From positions 1-22,124 of the IMG/VR virus record IMGVR_UViG_3300030328_001158: DNA of 22,124 nt. One strand, 5' to 3'. The DNA is from a virus. Made by a program: the position numbers and the translations under genes. This document shows, in pieces, positions 1 through 7,700 of the stretch (the first letter of the stretch is position 1; each line of letters starts with the position of its first letter). The notes under the pieces are model-generated. The model did no database searches, was not told the origin of the DNA, and was given only the letters and a program-made list of their open reading frames with translations.

Positions 1-1
1 C

Positions 2-193
2 ATGCAAAATTTATTACCACTAGAAGAGTTTATGGGCTATCTAAAGGGCTGTATTATAAAATACATTAGTAGATATGAACACAAAGATAATCCGCTAGAA
101 GATTTGGCAAAAGCAGAGTGGTATATAAAAAAACTTAAAGAAGTAAGAACAAAACACGATGCGTATATAACTTTAGAGAAACATTTACCATGA
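2..193 (+). CDS. DUF3310-like protein (phage nucleotide kinase-like), 5' end outside window
   Basis: The reading frame is open from the left edge, so the gene probably starts upstream. The ATG at position 2 corresponds to the middle of the family rather than its start. The visible 63 residues carry the typical C-terminal pattern of the DUF3310 family: a G-x-I-I-K-Y-x-x-R-Y-E-H-K stretch (about residues 16-28), then LEDLAKAEWYIKKL. Members are about 70-120 aa, common in phages and often labelled 'nucleotide kinase', but no kinase motif is visible here and the biochemical role is unsettled. Its stop codon overlaps the next start as ATGA, so the two are probably translationally coupled. The family call is fairly secure; the function is not. 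Confidence 0.7.
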   Translation: MQNLLPLEEFMGYLKGCIIKYISRYEHKDNPLEDLAKAEWYIKKLKEVRTKHDAYITLEKHLP

Positions 194-585
194 TGCCAAA
201 ATACAGAACAATGCAAGATGCTGTGACAGAGTTTCAAAAAGCATTTGGAAGACCCACAGATTTAAAGTTTTCTGATATAGAAATATCTAGTGATGTAGCT
301 AATACTTTTGGATTAAGACAAGCGTTAATTGAAGAAGAGTTTTATGAATTAACAAAAGCTATGAATGAAAAAAATGAACAAGAAATAAAAAAAGAATCCG
401 CAGATCTATTGTATGTTTTAGCAGGGTTATTTGTAGACTTTGGTTGGGATATGCAAGTAATATTTAATAGAATACACGAATCAAATATGTCAAAACTTGA
501 CGAAAATGGAAAACCTGTGTATAGAAACGATGGAAAGATAATGAAATCTAATCGTTATAAACAAGCAGATTTAAGTGGAGTGTAA
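190..585 (+). CDS. MazG-like nucleotide pyrophosphohydrolase
   Basis: This 131-aa protein is a small all-alpha NTP pyrophosphatase of the MazG / phosphoribosyl-ATP pyrophosphohydrolase-like superfamily. The Mg-binding signature is complete: E49-E50-x-x-E53 in the first helix and E69-x-x-D72 in the second (KKESADLLYVLAG). The C-terminal tail with SNMSKLDENGKPVYRNDGK is typical of phage versions. Such enzymes hydrolyse (d)NTPs or related nucleotides to monophosphate and pyrophosphate. Marine phage MazG has been proposed to change (p)ppGpp or dNTP pools, but substrates differ between members. It lies between a DUF3310-like gene and an oxygenase, two genes before ribonucleotide reductase, which fits a nucleotide-pool role. 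Two ATGs are adjacent (190 and 193); the first overlaps the upstream stop. Confidence 0.88.
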   Translation: MMPKYRTMQDAVTEFQKAFGRPTDLKFSDIEISSDVANTFGLRQALIEEEFYELTKAMNEKNEQEIKKESADLLYVLAGLFVDFGWDMQVIFNRIHESNMSKLDENGKPVYRNDGKIMKSNRYKQADLSGV

Positions 586-1190
586 TGAGCTATATTGAAG
601 GAAAGTTTTCACCTATTGTTTTAATTGGAATGTCTAGGCATAATCTTTTAAATGAAGTGAATAACACACAGATTATAGCAGATGTTTTAGAAGAACGAGA
701 TATTAAAATAAATTTTGGTTTTGAAGATTCTAGTATTGAAGATTCTTTTTTACCTAAGACACCTGCTGTAAACCTTTTGTTAGAAAAAATAGATAATGTA
801 ATACAGTCTATCAATCCTTATTTATTAAGGGGTGATGAAGCATGGACACATTTAGTAGAACCAGAACAATCTACAATGTTTCATACACATCAAGATCCCG
901 GTCCACCCGGATTGTCATTTGTATATTGGGCTAATTTTCCAAAAAATAGTGGTGATTTTGTAGGAATAGTACAAATAGATAAGTATAGACATTTTCATAA
1001 AGTAGTACCAAGTGAAGGAGATTTAATAATTTTTCCTACTTATCTTCCTCACACAACATCTAGAAATTGTAGTAAAGAAATAAGAATTTCAATATCAGGA
1101 AATTATTATCCACCATTGGATAAACTAAATGAAGTAAGAAACAAACCAAACAAACTATTTAACTACATAGGAGCAATAAGTGGAAAATAA
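585..1190 (+). CDS. 2OG-Fe(II) oxygenase family protein (2OG-FeII_Oxy_5 type)
   Basis: This 201-aa protein shows the facial-triad layout of 2-oxoglutarate/Fe(II) dioxygenases. H102-x-D104 lies in the segment TMFHTHQDPGPPGLSFVYW. H156 is the distal histidine in FPTYLPHTT, and R167 in KEIRISISGNYY is the candidate 2OG carboxylate-binding arginine. The spacing and the FP-x-x-L-x-H ending resemble the Pfam group 2OG-FeII_Oxy_5, a set of phage and marine bacterial proteins with no firmly known substrate. The N-terminal 90 residues hold no recognised domain. It is tightly packed: its ATG overlaps the upstream stop by one base (TAATG), and its end overlaps the ribonucleotide reductase gene by 11 bp. 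The location suggests early expression with the nucleotide genes. Whether it acts on a nucleobase, a protein or a small molecule cannot be told. Confidence 0.8.
   Translation: MSYIEGKFSPIVLIGMSRHNLLNEVNNTQIIADVLEERDIKINFGFEDSSIEDSFLPKTPAVNLLLEKIDNVIQSINPYLLRGDEAWTHLVEPEQSTMFHTHQDPGPPGLSFVYWANFPKNSGDFVGIVQIDKYRHFHKVVPSEGDLIIFPTYLPHTTSRNCSKEIRISISGNYYPPLDKLNEVRNKPNKLFNYIGAISGK
1169..1173 (+). promoter_or_regulatory. Ribosome binding site for the GTG-started ribonucleotide reductase
   Basis: An AGGAG sits six bases before the GTG at 1180. It lies inside the end of the upstream oxygenase gene and supports GTG as the true start. The next in-frame ATG would remove conserved N-terminal residues (SRYSRWL and RRETWEETV). 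Confidence 0.7.
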
Positions 1191-3102
1191 CAAATTACCA
1201 TCAGCATACCAAGAATACATACACACATCACGCTACTCAAGGTGGTTAGATGATGAAAATCGTAGAGAAACATGGGAAGAAACTGTAGGTCGTTACTTTG
1301 ACTACATGAAATCTAGAGAACAAAACAAAAATGTTTTTGACGATAGCACAGTAGAACAATTACAAAAGGCTGTTCTTAATCTTGATATTATGCCTTCTAT
1401 GCGTTTGTTAATGACATCTGGTAAGGCAGTAGAAAAGTGTAACGTGGCTTCTTATAATTGTAGTTATGTTCCTATAGATAGCCCTAGAGCATTTGACGAA
1501 ATACTTTATGTTTTAATGAATGGTACTGGTGTAGGGTTTTCTGTAGAAAGAGAAAGCATAATACAATTACCAGTAGTAGAAGAACACTTTGAAGATAGCA
1601 GTACAGTTATTGTTGTAAAAGATAGTAAGTCTGGTTGGGCTAGGGCATTTAAAGAATTAATATCTTTATTGTATTCCGGTCAAGTTCCTACATGGGATAT
1701 GAGCCAAGTACGACCTGCCGGAGCTAGACTTAAAACTTTTGGTGGAAGGGCAAGTGGTCCTGACCCATTAGAGGATCTGTTCAGATTTGCGGTTAATCTG
1801 TTCAGAAAGAGTGCAGGTAGGCGATTGAGTAGTATAGAGTGCCATGATTTAGTGTGTAAAACGGCACAAGTAGTAGTAGTAGGTGGTGTTCGCAGATCTG
1901 CACTCATTTCTCTTAGTAATCTTAGTGATGATTTATTGCGAGGTGCTAAATCAGGAGACTGGTGGAACCATCATAGTTATAGATCTTATGCTAACAATTC
2001 TGCTGTTTATAAAGATAGACCAGAGATGGGTATATTTATGAAAGAGTGGACATCTCTTTATGAAAGTCGATCTGGTGAAAGAGGTATGTTTAGTCGTTTT
2101 GCAGTAAAAAAACAAGTAGAAGCAAATGGTAGAAGAGATCCTAACTTTGCTTTTGGTACAAATCCGTGTTGTGAGATTATTCTTAGACCTAATCAGTTTT
2201 GTAATTTAACAGAGGTTGTTGTTAAGAAAACAGATACACTAGATACGTTGAAAGAAAAAGTTAGACTAGCAACAATACTAGGAACATATCAATCTACCCT
2301 TACAGACTTTAAATACTTGCGTAAAATATGGCAAAAAACTACAGAAGAAGAAAGATTGCTTGGTGTTAGTCTTACAGGAATAATGGATAACAAAATAACC
2401 AATGGTGCAAAAGGCAACTTAGCAGAGGTTTTAGAAGAACTTAAACACCTTGCTGTTGAAACAAATACAGTATGGGCTGAAGCATTAGGTATTCCTCAAA
2501 GTACAGCAATTACTTGTGTCAAACCATCGGGTACAGTTAGTCAGCTAGTAGATGCCTCAAGTGGTATTCACGCTAGACATAGCCATTACTATATTCGTAG
2601 AGTAAGAGGAGACAAAAAAGATCCACTAACACAATTCTTAATGGATAGTGGCATACCTTGTGAAGATGCAGTTGGAGATATAGAAAGTAAGAATACTGCG
2701 GTGTTTTCTTTTCCTATACAAGCACCTTATGGATCTGTAGTTAATGATGATCTCAATCCTATAAAACATTTAGATTTGTGGTTGACATATCAATTGCATT
2801 GGTGTGAACACAAACCTAGTATAACAATTACTGTTAGAGAACACGAATGGTTAGAGGTTGCCTCATGGGTATATAAGAACTTTGATTATATGTCTGGTGT
2901 GTCATTTTTCCCACACACAGATGCTGTTTATGCTCAAGCACCTTATGAAGAGATAAACAAAGAGGAATATGATAAGTTAGTTTCCTCTATGCCAACAACC
3001 ATAGACTTTTCTAAATTAAGTGAATATGAGAAAGAGGATGGTACAAAAGGCACACAAGAGTTTAGCTGTGTAGGGGATGTATGTGAGGTTGTTGATGTTT
3101 GA
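1180..3102 (+). CDS. Class II (adenosylcobalamin-dependent) ribonucleoside-triphosphate reductase
   Basis: The 640-aa enzyme reduces ribonucleotides to deoxyribonucleotides using a cobalamin-generated thiyl radical, with no oxygen requirement. It matches the monomeric RtpR/NrdJ type. C94 (SYNCSYVP) fits the first redox cysteine. C330, E332 and C341 in NPCCEI...FCNL have the same spacing as the C408/E410/C419 set of the Lactobacillus enzyme. C630 and C635 (CVGDVC) at the tail match the C-terminal cysteine pair that relays electrons from thioredoxin. GTGVGFS and KPSGTVSQL are further family motifs. It is shorter than the roughly 740-aa Lactobacillus protein, with much less sequence just after the first cysteine. 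The start is GTG with a good AGGAG. Activity would need host cobalamin and a thiol donor. It would supply dNTPs for phage replication together with the MazG-like gene. Confidence 0.95.
   Translation: MENNKLPSAYQEYIHTSRYSRWLDDENRRETWEETVGRYFDYMKSREQNKNVFDDSTVEQLQKAVLNLDIMPSMRLLMTSGKAVEKCNVASYNCSYVPIDSPRAFDEILYVLMNGTGVGFSVERESIIQLPVVEEHFEDSSTVIVVKDSKSGWARAFKELISLLYSGQVPTWDMSQVRPAGARLKTFGGRASGPDPLEDLFRFAVNLFRKSAGRRLSSIECHDLVCKTAQVVVVGGVRRSALISLSNLSDDLLRGAKSGDWWNHHSYRSYANNSAVYKDRPEMGIFMKEWTSLYESRSGERGMFSRFAVKKQVEANGRRDPNFAFGTNPCCEIILRPNQFCNLTEVVVKKTDTLDTLKEKVRLATILGTYQSTLTDFKYLRKIWQKTTEEERLLGVSLTGIMDNKITNGAKGNLAEVLEELKHLAVETNTVWAEALGIPQSTAITCVKPSGTVSQLVDASSGIHARHSHYYIRRVRGDKKDPLTQFLMDSGIPCEDAVGDIESKNTAVFSFPIQAPYGSVVNDDLNPIKHLDLWLTYQLHWCEHKPSITITVREHEWLEVASWVYKNFDYMSGVSFFPHTDAVYAQAPYEEINKEEYDKLVSSMPTTIDFSKLSEYEKEDGTKGTQEFSCVGDVCEVVDV
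3085..3088 (+). promoter_or_regulatory. Ribosome binding site deciding the start at 3095
   Basis: A GAGG lies six bases before the ATG at 3095. The earlier in-frame ATG at 3077 has its purine-rich stretch directly against the start codon, which is too close. The later start is therefore preferred. Confidence 0.55.
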
Positions 3103-3439
3103 TGAGGACAAAAAAAAAGAGAACAGATACACTCCTGTTCTCACTTTTTCTTTAATGCTTGATGCTAAAAATGCGTTAAATCCTGCTGTAGAAGTTTCAA
3201 AAATTGATCCTAAAGATTTTGTTACTCACATGGATGAATATATGCCAGACTTTGATTATACTCAAGACATAGCAGGATTAATTACTCATGTTGCAAATTT
3301 AATTGATTTTGTACTAAAAGAAACCGAAGAGTATTGTGGTACAATAACAGATGTTAGCTATCCTAGTGAAAGAGTATCAGGAAAAATACCAGATATTCCT
3401 ACATTACACCAGACTATTAAGAAGAAAAAACTTAATTAA
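3095..3439 (+). CDS. Hypothetical protein, last gene of the + strand block
   Basis: A 114-aa protein of unknown function starting at ATG 3095; a seven-codon-in alternative at 3077 has poorer ribosome-binding spacing. The start overlaps the end of the reductase gene by eight bases. The protein is soluble-looking and acidic in the middle (ITHVANLIDFVLKETEEYCG) with a lysine-rich tail (IKKKKLN). No domain is recognised and no membrane segment or signal peptide is seen. Two oddities affect interpretation. A terminator-like hairpin lies at codons 9-16, so transcripts reading through from the reductase may be cut short here. Its last eight bases also overlap a gene on the opposite strand. Amino-acid composition looks like a real protein, so it is kept as a gene, possibly expressed at low level. 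Confidence 0.6.
   Translation: MFDEDKKKENRYTPVLTFSLMLDAKNALNPAVEVSKIDPKDFVTHMDEYMPDFDYTQDIAGLITHVANLIDFVLKETEEYCGTITDVSYPSERVSGKIPDIPTLHQTIKKKKLN
3110..3149. terminator. Bidirectional intrinsic terminator-like hairpin
   Basis: An 8-bp perfect stem (GAGAACAG at 3119-3126 pairing with CTGTTCTC at 3135-3142) encloses an 8-base loop. On the + side it is followed after two bases by TTTTTC (3145-3150). On the - side it is followed directly by nine T (complement of A 3110-3118). The - strand version is the more canonical and would end the late operon, about 290 bases past its last gene. The + strand version would act just after the reductase stop at 3102. Stem GC is only half, so strength is moderate. 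Confidence 0.6.
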
Positions 3440-3617
3440 TAGGGTTTGCCATCATATCTGCTTCTAGTAATATTTCTTTAATTCTTTTTTTTACCTTTGG
3501 TGTAGGTATTTTTTTTACCGCTTTAGCTTTTTTAACTACCTTTGGTTTTTCTTCCATTTCCCTTATATCTGCTAAAACCTCAAATGGTAAACGTATTTGA
3601 TACTTATCACTATACAC
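3432..3617 (-). CDS. Small lysine-rich hypothetical protein, last gene of the late operon
   Basis: A 61-aa protein starting with GTG at 3617, preceded by AGGAG (3627-3631) at nine bases. The first half is ordinary (YQIRLPFEVLADIREMEE). The middle is highly basic, with repeated KVVKKAKAVKKIP and PKVKKRIK, suggesting nucleic-acid or membrane-surface contact, though no domain is recognised. It begins 13 bases after the stop of the holin-like gene and overlaps the convergent + strand gene by eight bases at its 3' end. The good ribosome site and operon position argue that it is real. The short length and simple composition keep confidence moderate. Confidence 0.5.
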   Translation of the reverse strand: MYSDKYQIRLPFEVLADIREMEEKPKVVKKAKAVKKIPTPKVKKRIKEILLEADMMANPIN

Positions 3618-3629
3618 AACTATATACTC

Positions 3630-4148
3630 CTATTTCTTTACTAATGAACCACCAAAATATAACCCCACGATAGCTGATACTAAATGTGTATCAAGTGGTG
3701 TTATTACTAATCCTGTCATCTGTTCCCATTTAACCATCTCTTTACCTTCAAAGATAAAGAAACCGGGATTGAATTGTGTCCAACCAACAGTTACAGCTAT
3801 GTCAGGATAAAATACAGCCACAACTTTAGGCCATACAATTATTGCACCAATGGCTCCTAAAGCTATTAGCCTTCGTGTCCATTGAAAGTGCGGATTTTCG
3901 TAACGTCTAGCTTTGTCAATAACCTCTGCTTCTTTGGTCATTGCAGCCATCATTAATTTATTGTTTGCTTCTTTTGCTTTAATGCTTTGACCCCATATTG
4001 ACATAACACCACCAAGTAATGATGATCCAAGCATTGTAATCAATTCCATAGGTATTCCACCCATAATACTACCTCCTCCGGAAGATCCGGCTTCTGTTAT
4101 CGTTTCTGCTACAGGTACTATACCTAATAGTGTTAGAAGAATTTCCAT
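3630..4148 (-). CDS. Putative holin-like membrane protein (about three membrane segments)
   Basis: This 172-aa protein has a hydrophobic N-terminal stretch (about residues 31-55, rich in Gly/Ser/Leu), then a charged helical segment (about 56-90). A second membrane segment follows (about 94-115, RRLIALGAIGAIIVWPK), then an amphipathic region. A third hydrophobic segment lies near the end (about 146-169), finishing in KK. The layout and motifs such as RRLIAL and PLDTHL recall holin or holin-like proteins of marine phages. It follows two other small membrane proteins at the end of the late operon, where lysis genes are common. The start overlaps the upstream stop as TAATG. The call as holin is inferred from topology and position; an unknown structural membrane protein is the alternative. 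Confidence 0.5.
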   Translation of the reverse strand: MEILLTLLGIVPVAETITEAGSSGGGSIMGGIPMELITMLGSSLLGGVMSIWGQSIKAKEANNKLMMAAMTKEAEVIDKARRYENPHFQWTRRLIALGAIGAIIVWPKVVAVFYPDIAVTVGWTQFNPGFFIFEGKEMVKWEQMTGLVITPLDTHLVSAIVGLYFGGSLVKK

Positions 4149-4537
4149 TAATCTCCACCAGCATCTTTAATCTGTTCTTTAAGTTCTTCTATTGTTTCAT
4201 GTCTAGTTAATTTACGTTTGGCTTTACCACCAAGAGAGTAGACTGCTCTCATTGTTTCATCGTGTTCAATAAAGTTTTTTTCAAGAATACGAACACGATC
4301 AATTAATCTAACAACCATGACAGTTAATTCAGCTAACTTCTTATCTGACAACTCTCTGGTGTCTCTAATTTCTTCATCTAATTCTTGATGTAAATTTTTA
4401 AGTGCTGTTAGAACATCTTGACGAAAAGTATTTGTGATCCATCGTATCAACCACCATAGCCCATATCCGGCTGCTGCTGCGGTTAAAACAGGAATACCTA
4501 CCTTCTCAAAAAGTTCTATCACAATGCCTACATCCAT
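4148..4537 (-). CDS. Membrane-anchored coiled-coil protein, possible lysis accessory
   Basis: A 129-aa protein with one N-terminal membrane segment (about residues 14-35, GIPVLTAAAAGYGLWWLI), a short basic flank, then a long charged helix likely to form a coiled coil (about 40-92) and a basic/acidic tail. The topology resembles small BhlA/UviB-type holin-like proteins or inner-membrane spanin-like proteins, but no defining motif is present, so neither label is applied. It sits between an XhlA-like gene and a holin-like gene. A weak purine-rich site (AAAGGG) precedes the ATG. Its stop overlaps the next start as TAATG. A role in membrane disruption at lysis is inferred from context only. Confidence 0.5.
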   Translation of the reverse strand: MDVGIVIELFEKVGIPVLTAAAAGYGLWWLIRWITNTFRQDVLTALKNLHQELDEEIRDTRELSDKKLAELTVMVVRLIDRVRILEKNFIEHDETMRAVYSLGGKAKRKLTRHETIEELKEQIKDAGGD

Positions 4538-4553
4538 TGCAATTTCCCTTTCT

Positions 4554-4781
4554 TTATGGACTTTTTAACATACTAATTAACCACATCACACCACTACCGA
4601 CAAGAGCTAGAACAACACCAGCCCCATACATTCTTGATTTTTCTTTTTCAAGTGTATTAACACGCTTGCTAAGTTGTCGAATATCTACTTCAAGGTTTTG
4701 ATGAGATGATACAAGACCATCAACTTTACCCTCTAATCTCCCTATTGCTAAGAGAAGTTCTGTTTGTCTGTCGTCACTCAT
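4554..4781 (-). CDS. XhlA-like coiled-coil protein with C-terminal membrane anchor
   Basis: A 75-aa protein: a heptad-patterned charged helix (about residues 6-48, with IGRLEGKVDGL) followed by one C-terminal membrane segment (about 53-71). This order, coiled coil then a tail anchor, is that of the haemolysin XhlA family, which cooperates with holins in host lysis in some Bacillus phages. Similarity is at the level of topology and pattern, not certain homology. It starts exactly at the stop of the giant internal virion protein gene (TAATG overlap) and leads a run of three membrane-protein genes. An inner-membrane location and a part in lysis are inferred. Confidence 0.55.
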   Translation of the reverse strand: MSDDRQTELLLAIGRLEGKVDGLVSSHQNLEVDIRQLSKRVNTLEKEKSRMYGAGVVLALVGSGVMWLISMLKSP

Positions 4782-7700
4782 TACAGTAGACCAAGATTTT
4801 TCATTTGATCTAAGAGAGGACTATCTTCCGCTCTAGGTCTTAATCTCTCTTTGACCCCTCTTGGTGTACTTACACTTTCTCTCATTATTGTTGGTAGTTT
4901 TGATGGCAATCCTTGATTTGCTCTTTGTAAATCTATTTGTAGTTGTTTTCTTAATTCTGGATTTTTTGATACAAAATACATAGACATGATTAGTTGTACT
5001 GGATCTTGTTTTTGTTTAACAGCTTCTTTAAAAAACCCATTCATATGTTTTTGTATGTCATCTATATCGCTTTGATCATCTTTTTGAGCTATCATAGCAG
5101 CCATAAATTGTGTTTTAAAATAGTTTTGCATCCTAGCTGGTGTTTGTCCGTAACGTACAGCATCCATTATATAAGGAGATAGTTCTGGTGTAGACAATAC
5201 ATTCAGTAGTATACCACTCTTATCATTTAACATATTTCTTAATAAAATTTCTGAACCTATGTAACGTAAACTAACAACACCTCTAGCAGCACCCCAAGCC
5301 CTAGAGAGTAAACCATTTGCTGATAATTTATTGACTGTTTCTGCAAACTGTAAAACACTTCTTGCTGGTTGTTCTGCTAATACAGTCATATCAATAGCAT
5401 GAGCTATACTTCTTGCATGTTTTCCAAAAGCTGTATTCCATAAATCTTCATGTTGAATCCAAATTTTTCTACGAGTCTCTGCATTTTCTCTAAGAATATA
5501 TTGATCTTCTTTTGGTTGAATTTCATTAAGTGCTTTTCTTCTTTTTAGATTTTGATCAAAGACATCAAAAAGTAATGCACGATTTAAAAGTTCTGCAAAG
5601 TTATCAGCATCATCAACACCAACTAGATTTTCCATGTCTTTAATTAATGATTTATATCTAGCAGCAGCTTGTGAGCCATCATTGCTTCTACCAGAACCTA
5701 AAATATGATCTAGTGTAGTTTGAGTAAAACCACTTTTTTCATCTGTACCAGCTAATGCTTTCCAATAACCTACATTAATTTCATCTACAGAATCAAGGTT
5801 TCTTACATTAATTTGTTTTACAGCTTTATTTAAAGATTCGTTTAATTTGTCGCCTTTTTTTAATGCTAATTGTTTTTCCTCGTAAAATTTTAATTTAGAC
5901 AATTCAGATCTAGACTCTTGATCTATTTTAACCATAGGAGCAACTGTATTAACAGCACCAGTCTCTTCTATTTCTGGTAAGAATGTCTCTAAAGTTTTAT
6001 AATCTTTTGCATTTTTTTCACTACCTAAAAGAATATCTAAAAAACCACCTTCAGCTTTTGTTCCAAACATACCCACTTCAAGATTTCTAACTTTTTTTCT
6101 AAGGGCATTTTCAAATTGTTGTTGAGTCATCTTACTTTGGTTACCTATAACAACTCTTAACATTTCTTCTCTTAGTAAGTTTTCAGCTTGTTTTCTATTT
6201 GCACTACCTTCTGGAAACATTTTATCAAAAGCATCTCGTTGTCCATCCATACTTGTAGCATTAAATATTTTAGTAAAAAGATTGCTAAATTTTTCTTCTT
6301 TTGTTGTGCGTAATACTCTACTATTATAAAATAAGCCAGCAACATTATCTTTGTAATTTTTTTGTGCTTCTTCAAAAGCATTTTTTATATTTACATTTTG
6401 AGGTCTTTCTAAAAATGCCTCCATAGAATCATTTATAGTATCTATAGTTTCACCTAGTAAATTTATATATGCCCCATCGGGATTAGCAGTTCTATATTCT
6501 TTAAATAAAGCATCAGCTAAATCTGAACGAAGTTGATGTGCTTCTTTAAAAGTAACAGAATCTCTTGGGGCTTCAAGACCAAGTTCTTTAGCTTCAGCCT
6601 CTAATGGTTTTAATGATTTTCTTAAAATAGTTTTTAATCTAGAAGCAGCAGCAGGTCCATAGTCTAAAGCAGTTGATTGTGTTTCTAGTATATCCCTAAG
6701 TTTTTGTACAGGATATAGTTCCTGCTTTCCTCCTATTTTTTTATAAACTTCGTCATACAAAGCATCAGATTTTTCTTTTGCTTCATCATAGGATTTCATT
6801 ATAATTTTGTGTTGTGCTGTAGCTTTATTAGCAGGTCTTACTGGTCTTTCTCTGCCCTCAAAAGTAACATTGTTTGCAACCAAATTAGAAAATGTTTTTA
6901 TTGATTTGTCTCGTTCATTTATAGCTTTACGAAGATTAGGGAGAGCTTCATCAATTATGTTTTCAAAGCCTTTTATTGTTCCTGTTTCATTAGCCATAAA
7001 AATATTTGAAATAAATATATTTTTATCTACCTCATCGGTTAAACCTGCCAGAGCATTTTTTACTACACGAGTAGCTTCCGCAGTATCAACAACACCAGTA
7101 GCTAAATCCTCTGCGGTGTTAAATAGTGTTTTCATTGAGCGTATAAGTTCGTCTGGATTAACACCACCAATATTATCCCGTAACATTTTTGCAAGCTGTT
7201 CTTGTTGCTTTAACATTGCACGATCAAGACCAGCTTTATCTTCAATACCTGCTGTCTTTGTTTGTCTATCCTCTAATCTGTTTATTTGTTTTATTATGAG
7301 GTTAGCAAGAGTCAATTGAGCATTATTAGCATTAGCTTCAACTATAGCAGCATCTTTAGCTTGATCGGCTAATTTTTTCATGCTGTTTCTACTTAAACTA
7401 CCTTTTATTATGTTCGTTACAGCTTTTGTATCATAAAAACTTCTTGCTGATGCCATAAATAAATAAGTTGTTGCATGGTCAGTAATTTCTTTCATATTTT
7501 TTATATCTTGTTGTAATTCAGCTTCTGGAATACCTGCTTTTCTACCATTCTCAAGATATAGAGCATTACCTTTATTTACTTCATCTAATGATTTGTATAT
7601 CTGATCAAACTGTTCTGGAAATTCATCTCGTAAATTAATTAATTCATCTTGTATTATTTTGTCTATTTTTTTTGCTTGACGAAAAGAAACACCAGAACGA

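Noticed and set aside
3077-3094. Longer start (ATG 3077) for the last + strand gene
   Set aside because: Its purine-rich stretch abuts the start codon, whereas ATG 3095 has GAGG at six bases.
6172-6381. A 69-codon - strand frame inside the giant gene, same strand but other frame
   Set aside because: It lies wholly inside the coding frame of the 1634-aa protein, with Lys/Leu/Ile-rich AT-driven composition and no start context.
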